Shown one piece after another: positions 21,963-33,371 of a stretch of 64,000 nt of DNA; positions within the stretch are counted from its first letter, which is position 1; the number at the start of each line of letters is the position of its first letter. The DNA lies in assembly GCF_001431525.1 (NCBI RefSeq), contig NZ_LDJH01000005.1, positions 62,001 through 126,000 of the forward strand, given 5' to 3'. A program made the position numbers and the translations under genes. The notes beneath the pieces were generated by a model. The model saw only the letters and a list, made by a program, of their open reading frames with translations. It ran no database searches and had not been told where the DNA came from. The DNA comes from Stenotrophomonas koreensis. Its GTDB lineage: Bacteria > Pseudomonadota > Gammaproteobacteria > Xanthomonadales > Xanthomonadaceae.

Positions 21963-22069
21963 CCGGGCAGGGAAGCGGCCCGGTCATCAACGCCCGGTTA
22001 CCATAGGCACCTGCTGAGACCCGGAAGCTGCGCATTGTGGCGTGGCCCGTAGTCTGCTTCTGGCTTTAC

Positions 22070-23461
22070 ATGTCACACGCAAGTGCTGCACCGCGCTTTT
22101 CCTCGGAAGTGCGCGCCACCGGCCTGTTGGCCTTGCCGCTGGTCCTGGGGCATATCTCGACCGGCTTGATTTCCTTTCTCGACAACGTCATCGCTGGCCA
22201 CCACAGCACCGCCACCCTGGGCGCAGTTACCGTGGGTACCGCGTTGTTGTGGCTGCCGATGCTGGTGCCGATCGGCACGCTGATTTCATTGACCGCCTCG
22301 GTCTCGCAGCTGCACGGGGCCGGCGCGACGGACCGGATCGCGCCGTTGTTCCGCCAGGCCCTGTGGTTGTCGCTGCTGCTGTCGGCACTGATGTTTGCCT
22401 TCCTCAGCCTGGCTCCGCCGCTGCTGCCGATGATGGGGATCGCCGCGGAGATCATCCCCGGCACGACCGGTTTCCTGCATGCCGTGCGCTGGGGGGTGCC
22501 GGCGCTGACCCTGTTCTTCTGCATGCGCTACCTCACCGAGGGCATGCACTGGACCTTGCCGACGATGGTGCTGGGTTTTGGCGGCCTGTTCGTGCTCGGG
22601 CCGCTGGGCTGGGCGCTGGCCAACGGACGTGGCGGCTTTCCCGAGCTGGGAGCCACCGGCCTGGGCATCGCCTCGGCGGTGACGATGTGGGTGCAGGCCT
22701 GCGGTTTTGCCCTGTACCTGTGGCGGACCCGCAGGTTTGCCCATCTGGGCCTGTTCCGCCGGTTCGAGTGGGCAGATCCGCGCGCCATCGGCGACCTGCT
22801 GCGCACCGGCCTGCCGATCGGGATCACCGTGCTGATGGAAGGTGGCCTGTTCATCGTCACCGCGCTGCTGATCGGCCGCATCGGTGCGGTGGAAGCCAGC
22901 GCGCACCAGATCGCCATCAATGTGGCCCAGCTGTGCTTCATGATCCCGATGGGGGTGGCCGAGGCCACCACCGTGCGCGTCGGCAGTGCGGTCGGGCGCG
23001 GCGACCCGCTGGGTGTGCGGCGCGCGGTCTGGGCCGGTATCGTCATCGTGATGGCCACCCAGACACTGTCGGCACTGGTGCTGTTGTTCGGTCATGATGC
23101 GGTGGTCGGGCTGTATACCGATGACCTGGCCGTGGCCGCACTGGCTTCGACCCTGCTGCTGTTTGCCGCCACCTTCCAGTTTCCCGATGGCCTGCAGGTG
23201 CTCAGTGCCGGCGCCCTGCGCGGCATGAAGGATACCCAGGTGCCGATGTTCATCGCGATGGCTGCCTACTGGGGTATCGGCATGCCACTGGGTGCCGGTC
23301 TGGGCCTGGGCCTGGGCTGGGGGCCGCAGGGCATGTGGATCGGCCTGATCGCCGGGTTGACCGCCGCGGCGGTCCTGATGGGCCTGCGCCTGCGCTGGCA
23401 GAACCGGCAGTTGACCGCGCAGGCACCTGTGCTGCCACCCGTACGCCAAGCAGCACCCTGA
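22070..23461 (+). CDS. MATE-family multidrug efflux transporter
   Basis: A 463-residue inner-membrane protein with about 12 hydrophobic segments and the MATE two-half layout (ATGLLALPLVLGHISTGLIS at the start of half one; GDLLRTGLPIGITVLMEGGL at the start of half two). MATE proteins export cationic drugs or metabolites with Na+ or H+; NorM is the closest kind. MIPMGVAEATTVRVGSAVGRG is a typical conserved segment. The frame is open to a GTG at 22037; the ATG at 22070 gives the better N-terminus. Drug specificity cannot be read. Confidence 0.92.
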   Translation: MSHASAAPRFSSEVRATGLLALPLVLGHISTGLISFLDNVIAGHHSTATLGAVTVGTALLWLPMLVPIGTLISLTASVSQLHGAGATDRIAPLFRQALWLSLLLSALMFAFLSLAPPLLPMMGIAAEIIPGTTGFLHAVRWGVPALTLFFCMRYLTEGMHWTLPTMVLGFGGLFVLGPLGWALANGRGGFPELGATGLGIASAVTMWVQACGFALYLWRTRRFAHLGLFRRFEWADPRAIGDLLRTGLPIGITVLMEGGLFIVTALLIGRIGAVEASAHQIAINVAQLCFMIPMGVAEATTVRVGSAVGRGDPLGVRRAVWAGIVIVMATQTLSALVLLFGHDAVVGLYTDDLAVAALASTLLLFAATFQFPDGLQVLSAGALRGMKDTQVPMFIAMAAYWGIGMPLGAGLGLGLGWGPQGMWIGLIAGLTAAAVLMGLRLRWQNRQLTAQAPVLPPVRQAAP

Positions 23462-23532
23462 CCTTCGGCGCTTGGACTGGTCAAACCAGCCGCCTACCCT
23501 GATCCTGTGCACCTACCGTTCTGGAGATGTTG

Positions 23533-25443
23533 ATGAATCCTCCACCGCTGCGCTCACCGATTGCCAACTTCTTTGTCGGCCTGTGGGACCTGATGAATTT
23601 TACCCGCCGCCTGATTTTCAATCTGGTGTTCTTCGGCGGCCTGCTGCTGTTGGCGGTGTTGTTCCTGGCCGGTTCGCTGCTGGGCTCGCGCAATGGCCCC
23701 AAGCCACTGGGCGAGAACACCACCCTGGTGATCGCGCCGGAAGGCCGGTTGGTGGAGCAGTACGCCAGTGATCCGCTGACCCGCGCGCTGTCCAAGGCGA
23801 TGGGTGACGGCGGCAACAGCGAAGTGCAGCTGCGCGACCTGATGAGCGTGATCCGTGCCGCCGGCAAGGATGACAAGATCAGCCGCGTGGTGCTGGAGCT
23901 GGACAAGTTCAGCCCGTCCGGGTTTGCCTCGCTGCGCGAGCTGGGCCGGGCGATCGACGAGCTGCGTGCGCAGGGCAAGCAGGTGGTGGCCTACAGCCAG
24001 TCGATGAGCCAGGGACAGTACCTGCTGGCCGCCCATGCCGACGAGATCTACCTGGATCCGATGGGCGGGCTGATGCTCGAGGGCCTGTCCGGCTACCGGC
24101 AGTACTACCGCACCCTGATCAGCGACAAGCTGGGCGTGGACGTGCAGCTGTTCAAGGTCGGCGAATACAAGTCGGCCGCCGAGCCGTATGTGCTGGATGC
24201 GGCCTCGGCCGAATCCAAGGAAGCGGACCTGTTCTGGATGGGCGACATCTGGCAGCGCTACATCGCCGATGTGGCCGCCGCACGCAAGCTGGACCCGGCC
24301 GCGCTGAACGCCGGCATCGACACCCTGCCGGAAGGCGTGATGGCCGCCGGTGGTGACCTGGCCCGGCATGCGCTGCAGCTGAAGCTGGTGGACGGGCTCA
24401 AGACCCGGGCCGAATTCGATGCGCTGATTGCCGAGCGCGGCCATGCCGACAAGGACGAAGAGCGTGGTTACCGCTGGGTCGGCATCGAAGGCTACCAGGC
24501 CCACCTGGCGCGCAGCCGCAACCCGCTGGACAACCGCCCGCAGGTGGCCATCGTGGTGGCCGAAGGGGCGATCAGCGGCGGCAAGCAGCCGGCCGGCAGT
24601 GTCGGCGGCGATTCGACCTCGGCCCTGCTGCGCGCGGCGCTGGACGATGACAAGGTCAAGGCGGTGGTGCTGCGGGTGGATTCGCCCGGCGGCGAGGTGT
24701 TCGCCTCCGAACAGATCCGCCGCGAAGTGGTCGCCCTGAAGGCCGCAGGCAAGCCGGTGGTGGCCTCGATGGGCGATGTCGCCGCTTCCGGTGGCTACTG
24801 GATCAGCATGGATACCGATGCGATCTGGGCCGATGAGTCGACCATCACCGGCTCGATCGGCATCTTCGGCATGATTCCCAACCTGACCCGTTCGCTGGAC
24901 AAGATCGGCGTGCATACCGACGGCGTGGCAACCACCCGTTTTGCCGGTGCGTTCGACCCGACCCGGCCGATGGACCCGGGCGTGGCCCAGGTCATCCAGG
25001 CGGTGATCGAGAAGGGCTACAACGACTTCATCGGCGGTGTCGCCGCCGGTCGTGGCAAGGCGGTGGAAGAGGTTGACCAGGTGGCCCGTGGCCGGGTCTG
25101 GAGCGGTCTGCAGGCCAGGGAGCGCGGCCTGGTCGACGGCTTTGGCGGGCTGCGTGAAGCGGTGGCCGATGCCGCACAGCGGGCCGGCCTGGAGGGCGCT
25201 GACAGCTGGCGCATCCGTTACATCGAAAAGGAAGGCACGCCGTTGGAGCAGTTCCTGGCGCAGATGGGCAGCAGCCCGGTCGGCGCGATGGTGCTGGGCC
25301 GCACGGGCCTGGCCGAGCTGCTCTTGCTGGAGCAGGCACTGCCGCAAGCCGATGCCGACCTGCGCTTTGTCCAGCAGCAGCTGCAGCAGGCCCGTCCGGG
25401 CCAGCCGCCCAAGGCACTGGCGCACTGCTTCTGCGCGCTGTAA
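23533..25443 (+). CDS. sppA: Signal peptide peptidase SppA, 67K type
   Basis: SppA digests cleaved signal peptides in the membrane. The 636-residue protein has an N-terminal membrane anchor (about 22-45, LIFNLVFFGGLLLLAVLFLAG) and two tandem S49 domains. The general-base Lys is in FKVGEYKSAAEPY (about residue 207) in the first domain and the nucleophile Ser in DVAASGGYWIS (about residue 420) in the second, as in E. coli SppA. GGAG sits six bases before the ATG at 23533; another ATG lies at 23527. A terminator follows. Confidence 0.95.
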   Translation: MNPPPLRSPIANFFVGLWDLMNFTRRLIFNLVFFGGLLLLAVLFLAGSLLGSRNGPKPLGENTTLVIAPEGRLVEQYASDPLTRALSKAMGDGGNSEVQLRDLMSVIRAAGKDDKISRVVLELDKFSPSGFASLRELGRAIDELRAQGKQVVAYSQSMSQGQYLLAAHADEIYLDPMGGLMLEGLSGYRQYYRTLISDKLGVDVQLFKVGEYKSAAEPYVLDAASAESKEADLFWMGDIWQRYIADVAAARKLDPAALNAGIDTLPEGVMAAGGDLARHALQLKLVDGLKTRAEFDALIAERGHADKDEERGYRWVGIEGYQAHLARSRNPLDNRPQVAIVVAEGAISGGKQPAGSVGGDSTSALLRAALDDDKVKAVVLRVDSPGGEVFASEQIRREVVALKAAGKPVVASMGDVAASGGYWISMDTDAIWADESTITGSIGIFGMIPNLTRSLDKIGVHTDGVATTRFAGAFDPTRPMDPGVAQVIQAVIEKGYNDFIGGVAAGRGKAVEEVDQVARGRVWSGLQARERGLVDGFGGLREAVADAAQRAGLEGADSWRIRYIEKEGTPLEQFLAQMGSSPVGAMVLGRTGLAELLLLEQALPQADADLRFVQQQLQQARPGQPPKALAHCFCAL

Positions 25444-25467
25444 GCGCACAGGTCTTTCCCGCAGCAT

Positions 25468-25498
25468 CGACAACGCCGGCCCCGTGCCGGCGTTGTCG
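25468..25498 (+). terminator. Terminator-like hairpin after sppA
   Basis: Perfect 13-bp arms (CGACAACGCCGGC and complement) with a 5-base loop, 25 bases past the sppA stop. The T tract is short. Confidence 0.65.
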
Positions 25499-25566
25499 TT
25501 CGTGCCCGCGCTATGCTGGGCACCGTTTTGGTTTGATGCCGCTGACGGCGGCCACAAGGAGCAGGC

Positions 25567-26343
25567 ATGAGTGCCAGACGTTGGCGTCTTGATGGGCAAA
25601 CGGCATTGATCACCGGTGCCAGTGCCGGGATCGGCCTGGCGATCAGTCGCGAGCTGCTCAGCCTCGGCGCGGACGTGCTGCTGGTCGCGCGCGATGCCGA
25701 CCTGCTGGAAAGCGTGCGCGACGAGCTGGCCGAGCAGTACCCCGGGCAGTCGGTGCAGGCGATGGCTGCCGACGTCTCGCTGGATTCGGAGCGCCAGGAA
25801 ATCATGGACTGGGTCGAGGACAGCAGCCAGGCGCTGCACCTGCTGGTCAACAACGCCGGCGGCAACATCAGCCTGCCGGCGCTGGAGTATGACGAGGCGC
25901 AGTGGCGGCAGATCTTCGAGACCAACCTGTTCTCGGCCTTCGAGTTGTGCCGCTACGCCCACCCGCTGCTGGCCCGGCATGGCGCTGCATCCATCGTCAA
26001 TGTCGGCAGTGTGTCCGGGCTGACCCATGTGCGCAGCGGGGTGGTCTACGGCATGACCAAGGCCGGCATGCACCAGATGACCCGCAACCTGGCCTGCGAA
26101 TGGGCCGGCGATGGCATCCGGGTCAATGCGGTGGCGCCGTGGTACATCCGCACCCGGCGCACCTCCGGTCCGTTGTCCGACCCGGATTACTACGACGAGG
26201 TCATCGCGCGCACCCCGATGGGCCGCATCGGTGAACCGGAGGAGGTGGCCGCCGCGGTGGCCTTCCTGTGCCTGCCGGCGTCCAGTTATGTCACTGGCGA
26301 ATGCATCGCCGTGGACGGCGGCTTCCTGCGTTACGGCTTCTGA
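25567..26343 (+). CDS. SDR-family oxidoreductase (tropinone-reductase-like)
   Basis: A 258-residue classical short-chain dehydrogenase with the cofactor motif TGASAGIG (about 17-24), NNAG (about 95-98) and the Ser...Tyr-X3-Lys triad ([12 protein letters not shown]). VLLVAR after the second strand favours NADP. The C-terminal CIAVDGGF is typical. It looks most like the tropinone-reductase-like subgroup, but substrate is unknown. It stands alone between terminators; its last 13 bases overlap the convergent DUF4124 gene. Confidence 0.9.
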   Translation: MSARRWRLDGQTALITGASAGIGLAISRELLSLGADVLLVARDADLLESVRDELAEQYPGQSVQAMAADVSLDSERQEIMDWVEDSSQALHLLVNNAGGNISLPALEYDEAQWRQIFETNLFSAFELCRYAHPLLARHGAASIVNVGSVSGLTHVRSGVVYGMTKAGMHQMTRNLACEWAGDGIRVNAVAPWYIRTRRTSGPLSDPDYYDEVIARTPMGRIGEPEEVAAAVAFLCLPASSYVTGECIAVDGGFLRYGF

Positions 26344-26960
26344 TCCAGCGCCTGGCTGCAGTGGCTGCCAGCCAGCAGCGCGGCAATCTGCGCCGACTGG
26401 GTATCGGCCTGGCTGCTGGAGCGGCTGGGAGCGCTGGCAAAGCGTTGCTGGCTCTGTTTCAGGTATAGCCCCCACGCATGGCAGGCGTCGGCCTCTGGCA
26501 CGCTCTGGCAGCGGTCGCGCTGCACTTCGCAGGCCTGGCCAGCAGCGGTGGCCGGGTTGCCGTCCAGCCCGGTGACCCGCATCGGTACGCAGCGGACGGT
26601 TTCCTCCAGCCGGTCGGTGTAATACGCGGTGCCGCTGCGCGGCTGGCAGTGGTGCAGGGCGGGCAGGGGCAGCGGTTTGGCGCGCCCGCTTGCGGTGCTG
26701 CTGGCTGCCGGGGTCTCCGGCGCCGAGGCTGTGGGGGGCGTGGTGGCAGGCTGGGTCGGGGCCGCAGGCGGCAAGGACAGGGCCGGTGGGGCGTAATCGG
26801 CACTGAGCCGGCGCACCTGGCTGTGGCTGCTGGCCGGGCAGGGCATGGACTGCAGCGCGATGGATCCATCGGCAGCGGTGCAGCGGTAGATCACCGTTTC
26901 GCCGGCACCTGCGCTGCCGGTCCACAGCAGGCCGGCCAGGGCAAGGCTCACGGCCCGCAT
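26331..26960 (-). CDS. Exported DUF4124-type protein (second of a pair)
   Basis: A 209-residue protein with a signal peptide ([20 protein letters not shown]) followed at once by a DUF4124-like motif ([20 protein letters not shown]), a Pro/Ala/Thr-rich linker (about 60-105) and a Cys-rich C-terminal half (six or more Cys, for example [15 protein letters not shown]), suggesting disulfides in the periplasm. Function unknown. It overlaps the upstream paralogue by 13 bases and the convergent SDR gene by 13. Confidence 0.75.
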   Translation of the reverse strand: MRAVSLALAGLLWTGSAGAGETVIYRCTAADGSIALQSMPCPASSHSQVRRLSADYAPPALSLPPAAPTQPATTPPTASAPETPAASSTASGRAKPLPLPALHHCQPRSGTAYYTDRLEETVRCVPMRVTGLDGNPATAAGQACEVQRDRCQSVPEADACHAWGLYLKQSQQRFASAPSRSSSQADTQSAQIAALLAGSHCSQALDQKP

Positions 26961-27685
26961 GGTTGCCGTGCCATCCGTTCTTCGACCCGCCGCTGCTGGC
27001 GCACCAGTTGCTCGCGCTCGCTGCTCAGCGCGCTGTTGTAGCGGCCGATCAGTTCCCAGCGTTGTTCGCCCAGCGCCTGGCAGGCCTCCTGGCGGGTCAG
27101 CTGCTGGCAGCTGTCGCGCACCCATTGCCCGCCTGCGGCCAGCACCGCAGTTGCCACGCCGTGGCCGCCGGGATGGGCGTGTAGCGGCCGCTGTGGGGCG
27201 TCAGGTGCTGATGGTGGACGGTGCGGGCGCTGCGGCCGGCCATGGCCGCCGCCGGAGCCGATGAACACCGGTACCAGCGGGCCGGGAACCCAGCGTGGAT
27301 TACCCTGGCCATCATCGGCGGTATAGCGCTCGCCTTCGGGGGTGATGCATTCAAACAGCGGCTGGCTGTTGACCACGATCACCCGGGTCGGTGCGGTTGG
27401 CGGTGGCGCTGCGGCTGCCGGTGCTGGCACCGCATCGGGCAGGCGGGGCGGACGGGTGGCTGGCGGTGGATCCTGCGGCCGTTGCCGCTCCAGTATCTGC
27501 TGCTGCCCCTGCCGGCACGGATGATCCTGCAGGGCGACCGCCCCCCGGCTGCTGACGCAGCGGTAGATGCGTACCTGGCCGGGGTTGGCGGCAGCAGCCG
27601 GGGGCGGCGCTGCCGCTGGCGGGCTGGCCAGGGCCAGCAGGCTGCTGAGGACGGTGACGGAAAGGATCGGCATGGCGGTGATCAT
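26948..27685 (-). CDS. Exported DUF4124-type protein (first of a pair)
   Basis: A 245-residue paralogue of the downstream gene: signal peptide (about 1-26), then IYRCVSSRGAVALQDHPC, a Pro-rich linker, a second small motif (LFECITPEGERYTADDG) and a C-terminal region with CQQLTRQEACQALGEQ. The ATG at 27673 is an equally possible start. DUF4124 proteins are small exported proteins of unknown role, common in xanthomonads. The overlap with the next gene implies coupled translation. Confidence 0.75.
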   Translation of the reverse strand: MITAMPILSVTVLSSLLALASPPAAAPPPAAAANPGQVRIYRCVSSRGAVALQDHPCRQGQQQILERQRPQDPPPATRPPRLPDAVPAPAAAAPPPTAPTRVIVVNSQPLFECITPEGERYTADDGQGNPRWVPGPLVPVFIGSGGGHGRPQRPHRPPSAPDAPQRPLHAHPGGHGVATAVLAAGGQWVRDSCQQLTRQEACQALGEQRWELIGRYNSALSSEREQLVRQQRRVEERMARQPCGP

Positions 27686-27717
27686 GCCGCAGTTTGGCGC
27701 TGCGTGCGGTCAGTGGT

Positions 27718-28278
27718 TCAGGCGCGCAGGGTGGCGCCGGTCAAGCCGTCACGGATGGTCGTGGGCTGGGCCTGTTCGCCCACAGCGCCATCGATGATGC
27801 CATCGAGCCGGGCGAGCAGGCGTGGGTCCAGCTGCTGGCGGCTGCGCGCCGGTTCTTCCCCGGCCAGGTTGGCGCTGGTCGAAACCAGCGGCCCGCCCCA
27901 GGCCTGGCACAGTGCCTGCACCAGCGGGTGGGCCGACACGCGCACGGCCAGGCCGTCATGCTCGCCGGTCACCCAGCGCGCCGCCCTGGGCCCGGCCGGC
28001 AGGATCCAGGTATTGGGACCGGGCCAGCTGGCCAGAACGGCCGCCTGGCGCTCGACCGGCAGGGCGGCCAGGTCCACCCAGCCGTCCAGCTGGGCAGCAC
28101 TGGCAGCGACCAGGATCATGCCCTTCTCGACCGGGCGCTGTTTCAGTGCCAGCACCTTGTGCACCGCCGATTCATTGGCCGGGTCGCAGCCCAGGCCCCA
28201 GACGGCCTCGGTCGGGTAGGTGATCACGCCACCGGCCTTGAGCAGGCCGGCCACGCTGTCCAGGGTCAGTTCGCGCAT
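27718..28278 (-). CDS. tsaC: Threonylcarbamoyl-AMP synthase
   Basis: TsaC (YrdC/RimN) makes threonylcarbamoyl-AMP, the first step of t6A modification of tRNAs reading ANN codons. The 186-residue single YrdC domain has TYPTEAVWGLGCDP (about 21-34), LKQRPVEKGMIL and the nucleotide-binding STSANLAGE (about 133-141). It lacks the extra Sua5 domain, so it is TsaC rather than TsaC2. It lies downstream of topA with a hairpin between them; topA-tsaC-smg-dprA-def linkage is common in gammaproteobacteria. Confidence 0.95.
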   Translation of the reverse strand: MRELTLDSVAGLLKAGGVITYPTEAVWGLGCDPANESAVHKVLALKQRPVEKGMILVAASAAQLDGWVDLAALPVERQAAVLASWPGPNTWILPAGPRAARWVTGEHDGLAVRVSAHPLVQALCQAWGGPLVSTSANLAGEEPARSRQQLDPRLLARLDGIIDGAVGEQAQPTTIRDGLTGATLRA

Positions 28279-28312
28279 TGCAGAGGGGTCCAGGGGAGGT
28301 GGGGGAACGCAA

Positions 28313-28334
28313 CAGGCCCCGCAAGCGGGGCCTG
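28313..28334 (-). terminator. Hairpin between topA and tsaC
   Basis: Perfect 10-bp GC stem (CAGGCCCCGC and complement) with a 2-base centre in the topA-tsaC gap. On the minus strand only a weak T-rich run follows, so it may be an attenuator rather than a full stop. Confidence 0.45.
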
Positions 28335-28378
28335 TGTTGCTGCGGCATTATCCGCCTGTCGGCAGGAACGGGACAGGT

Positions 28379-30886
<2,508 letters not shown>

Positions 30887-30990
30887 GGTGGGTGTGTCTG
30901 CCTGCAGGGGCTCAAGCGCGTATCAGCGTCGCCAGCGTCCTGCGATAACGGGGTGAACAGCGGGAGGGAATCCGGATTTACAGATAGCGC

Positions 30991-31015
30991 GACGCCCGGG
31001 GGAGACCCGGGCGTC
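30991..31015 (-). terminator. Hairpin after the GYF-RDD gene
   Basis: GACGCCCGGG and CCCGGGCGTC form a perfect 10-bp stem with a 5-base loop, about 60 bases past the stop on the minus strand. No T tract follows, so termination is uncertain. Confidence 0.35.
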
Positions 31016-31077
31016 GGCTGTTGTTTGGCTGACAGTGAACCCACGCAGGGTGGGCGCTGTCAAGCGTTGGCTGAAAA

Positions 31078-32019
31078 TCAGTTGGCCAGCGAGGCAATCG
31101 CCGCACCGGCGACGATGGCCAGCACGATACCGCCGATCAGCAACAGGCCGAACAGCGCCAGCACCACGATGGTGATGGTGTCCAGGCCTTCCTTCTGCAG
31201 TTCCGGCTGGTCGGTGAAGGCCCAGCGATCCACCACGATGGTGTCGCAGATCATGTCGTGCAGGGCCTGCTTGCGCTGGCTGAAGGCCACCATCAGGCCG
31301 GAGATCAGCACGCCCAGGCCGCAGGTGAACAGGGCAAACAGGGTATAGGCGAAGTAGCGGCCGATGGCGCGGGCGAAGCTCATGGCCTGGCCATCGGTAC
31401 GGCAGACCTTGATGCCCACGGCCATCTTGCCCAGCGAGGCCATCGACGAGGAGGAGTGCATCCAGCCGAAATAGGCCGCCGGGATGCCGATGCCAAGCGC
31501 GTACTGGGCCAGCATGAAGACAATGCTGCCGGCCGAGCTTTCGCTGCCGAGGATTTCGCCCATGCCGATGCCCAGCACCAGGGCCAGCGGGATCAGCACG
31601 ATGTAGCTGGCGATCGAGGTGACCAGGCTGTCGATGATCGAAGCGGCAAACCGGCGCCACAGGCCGGCATGGACGATCGGACCATCGCTGTTGACCGGGC
31701 CGTTGCCGCTGCCCATTGCCGTTTGCGATGCGGCATACGGGGAATGGGTGCCACCACCGGTGCCCGGCAGCGGCGCGGTGCCATTGGCGATTGCGGCCAG
31801 GTCGGCGCGCAGGTCGATGCCGCCGGTGGCCGCCGGCGCGATGGTATGCAGGGCCAGCTCTTCGCTCAGGCTTTCCAGTGATGCCCACTCGGACAGGCCT
31901 TCGCGCCACACCAGGGTCTGGGCATTGAGCTCGCCGCGCTGGTAGAGCGCGCGGATGTCGCGGTCTTCGACCGGCCCGTGACGCTGACGCTGTGCATCGG
32001 CGTAGTACCACTGAATCAT
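31078..32019 (-). CDS. GYF_2-domain and RDD-domain membrane protein
   Basis: A 313-residue protein. The N-terminal ~50 residues (IQWYYADAQRQRHGPVEDR ... LVWREGLSEWASL) are a GYF_2 domain, thought to bind proline-rich or protein partners on the cytoplasmic side. A linker leads to an RDD domain with its Arg-Asp-Asp-type first helix (GLWRRFAASIIDSLVTS), and about four transmembrane segments between residues 135 and 300. RDD proteins are poorly understood; some act in ion or solute transport. GAAGGAAA before the ATG supports the start. The next gene upstream also starts with a GYF_2 domain. Confidence 0.88.
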   Translation of the reverse strand: MIQWYYADAQRQRHGPVEDRDIRALYQRGELNAQTLVWREGLSEWASLESLSEELALHTIAPAATGGIDLRADLAAIANGTAPLPGTGGGTHSPYAASQTAMGSGNGPVNSDGPIVHAGLWRRFAASIIDSLVTSIASYIVLIPLALVLGIGMGEILGSESSAGSIVFMLAQYALGIGIPAAYFGWMHSSSSMASLGKMAVGIKVCRTDGQAMSFARAIGRYFAYTLFALFTCGLGVLISGLMVAFSQRKQALHDMICDTIVVDRWAFTDQPELQKEGLDTITIVVLALFGLLLIGGIVLAIVAGAAIASLAN

Positions 32020-32137
32020 CTGTATTTCCTTCACAAAAGGGGTGAATGGCGGCGCTGGCGCCGGCACGGAGCATCCATGCCCGGCAAACAATGCCATTGG
32101 TTCAGGTTTTGTCAATATTTGTTGAAGGGCTGGACCC

Positions 32138-32851
32138 TCACTGCTGGCAGCGCGCCGGCAACTGCTGGTTACGCAGGGTGCTGCGGCAGATCCAGTGGTC
32201 GGTGCTGCGCTCGTGTTCCAGCCAGAGCCAGGCCGGGCGTTTTTCGGCATCGCGGTGCAGGCCCTGCAGGCTGGCGGCCAGTCCGCAGTTGCCATTGACC
32301 GCCGTCACCACGGCCACTTGCGCAATATGGGCTGCGGCATCGGCATAGGCCGTAGCGGCGACAAACCCCGGGCTGTCGTTGCCGGGACAGTGACCATGGG
32401 CCTGCCGATAGGCGCTGACCTGCTGCTGCAGCGGAGCGAGCGCAGTGAGTACGGGCGTGGTCCTGGCGCGTTCGCTGTAGCTTTGATAAGCCGGTAGCGC
32501 GATGGCCGCCACAATGCCGATCATCGGCACCATCGCCACCAGCATGCCAAGCCCGACCAGCCCCAGGATCAAACCGGTCCGACGCGGTGCCGGTGCCGGC
32601 CTGGGGGATGCCACAGGGCTTGCTGGCGCCGTATGGGCGGCCAGGGATACCGGTACCGGTGGTGGCTCCAGGACTGCCGTTCCGGCCAGTTCTTCGCCCA
32701 GTTCCCCCGGGCTGTACCAGCGATCCAGGCCTTCCCGCCAGAGCAGGGCCTGTGGCGGCAGCTGGCCGCTGTTGATCAACCGCTGCAGCGTGGTGCTGTC
32801 GACCGGGCCGTTGGGCTGGCGACGGTCAGTGGAGTAATACCAGTCGGACAT
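32138..32851 (-). CDS. GYF_2-domain protein fused to a pilin-like segment
   Basis: A 237-residue protein. Residues 1-52 form a GYF_2 domain (SDWYYSTDRRQPNGPVD ... LLWREGLDRWYSPGEL). A Pro/Ala linker (about 60-91) follows, then a membrane segment (about 93-121) ending in GIVAAIALPAYQSYSERAR, which is very like the second half of the type IV pilin N-terminal helix. The prepilin peptidase site and Glu5 are missing. The C-terminal domain has four Cys, as in many major pilins (two near the middle, two near the end). It is thus a pilin-like membrane protein that would not be processed as a prepilin. Function unknown. Confidence 0.82.
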   Translation of the reverse strand: MSDWYYSTDRRQPNGPVDSTTLQRLINSGQLPPQALLWREGLDRWYSPGELGEELAGTAVLEPPPVPVSLAAHTAPASPVASPRPAPAPRRTGLILGLVGLGMLVAMVPMIGIVAAIALPAYQSYSERARTTPVLTALAPLQQQVSAYRQAHGHCPGNDSPGFVAATAYADAAAHIAQVAVVTAVNGNCGLAASLQGLHRDAEKRPAWLWLEHERSTDHWICRSTLRNQQLPARCQQ

Positions 32852-32892
32852 GCCTCCCCCTCAAGGCGTCGGAATGGGTTGGTTGCGGCTGC

Positions 32893-33366
32893 CTAGTGCA
32901 GCGACTCCGGTTCGTCGCTGAACATCTGGGTTTCCATCCAGGCGTAGGCCGCTTCGGCACCCGGGCGGTTGAACAGCACCATCAGGACCACCCACTTAAG
33001 GTCATCCAGATCCAGTTCTTCCTGGTCCAGCGCCATGGCCCGCTCAATCACCAGTTCGCGCTGGTCCGGGTCAAGCACGCCGTGTTGTTCCAGGAAAAGC
33101 AGGAAACCGCGGCAATCCACATCCAGCCGGTCCAGTTCCGGGCCATGAAACTGGCGCACCGGCAGGTTGAGCCGGGGCAGGTGAACGGACGGCCGCTCGG
33201 CTTCCAGCCCGTCAAGCCAGTCGAAGGCCTTGTTGATTTCGGTGGGGCTGAAGCCGGCCTGGATCAGGCCACTCTGCAAGGAGTCGCGGTCACGCGCCAG
33301 GCTGCCCTCTTCGCTGAAATAGTGTTCAAACAGATAAAGCAGGACGTCCAGAATGCTTTCTTTCAT
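32893..33366 (-). CDS. smg: Smg / DUF494 family protein
   Basis: A 157-residue acidic protein of the Smg family ([15 protein letters not shown] at the N-terminus, [19 protein letters not shown] near the C-terminus). Its role is unknown, though it is usually encoded between dprA and topA, as here. The ATG is five bases from the dprA stop, so they share a transcript. Confidence 0.93.
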   Translation of the reverse strand: MKESILDVLLYLFEHYFSEEGSLARDRDSLQSGLIQAGFSPTEINKAFDWLDGLEAERPSVHLPRLNLPVRQFHGPELDRLDVDCRGFLLFLEQHGVLDPDQRELVIERAMALDQEELDLDDLKWVVLMVLFNRPGAEAAYAWMETQMFSDEPESLH

Positions 33367-33371
33367 TACCC

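Noticed and set aside
23554-26925. Very long minus-strand open frame (over 1100 codons) opposite sppA and the SDR gene
   Set aside because: Antisense artefact of GC-rich third positions; it crosses several real genes and shows no domains.
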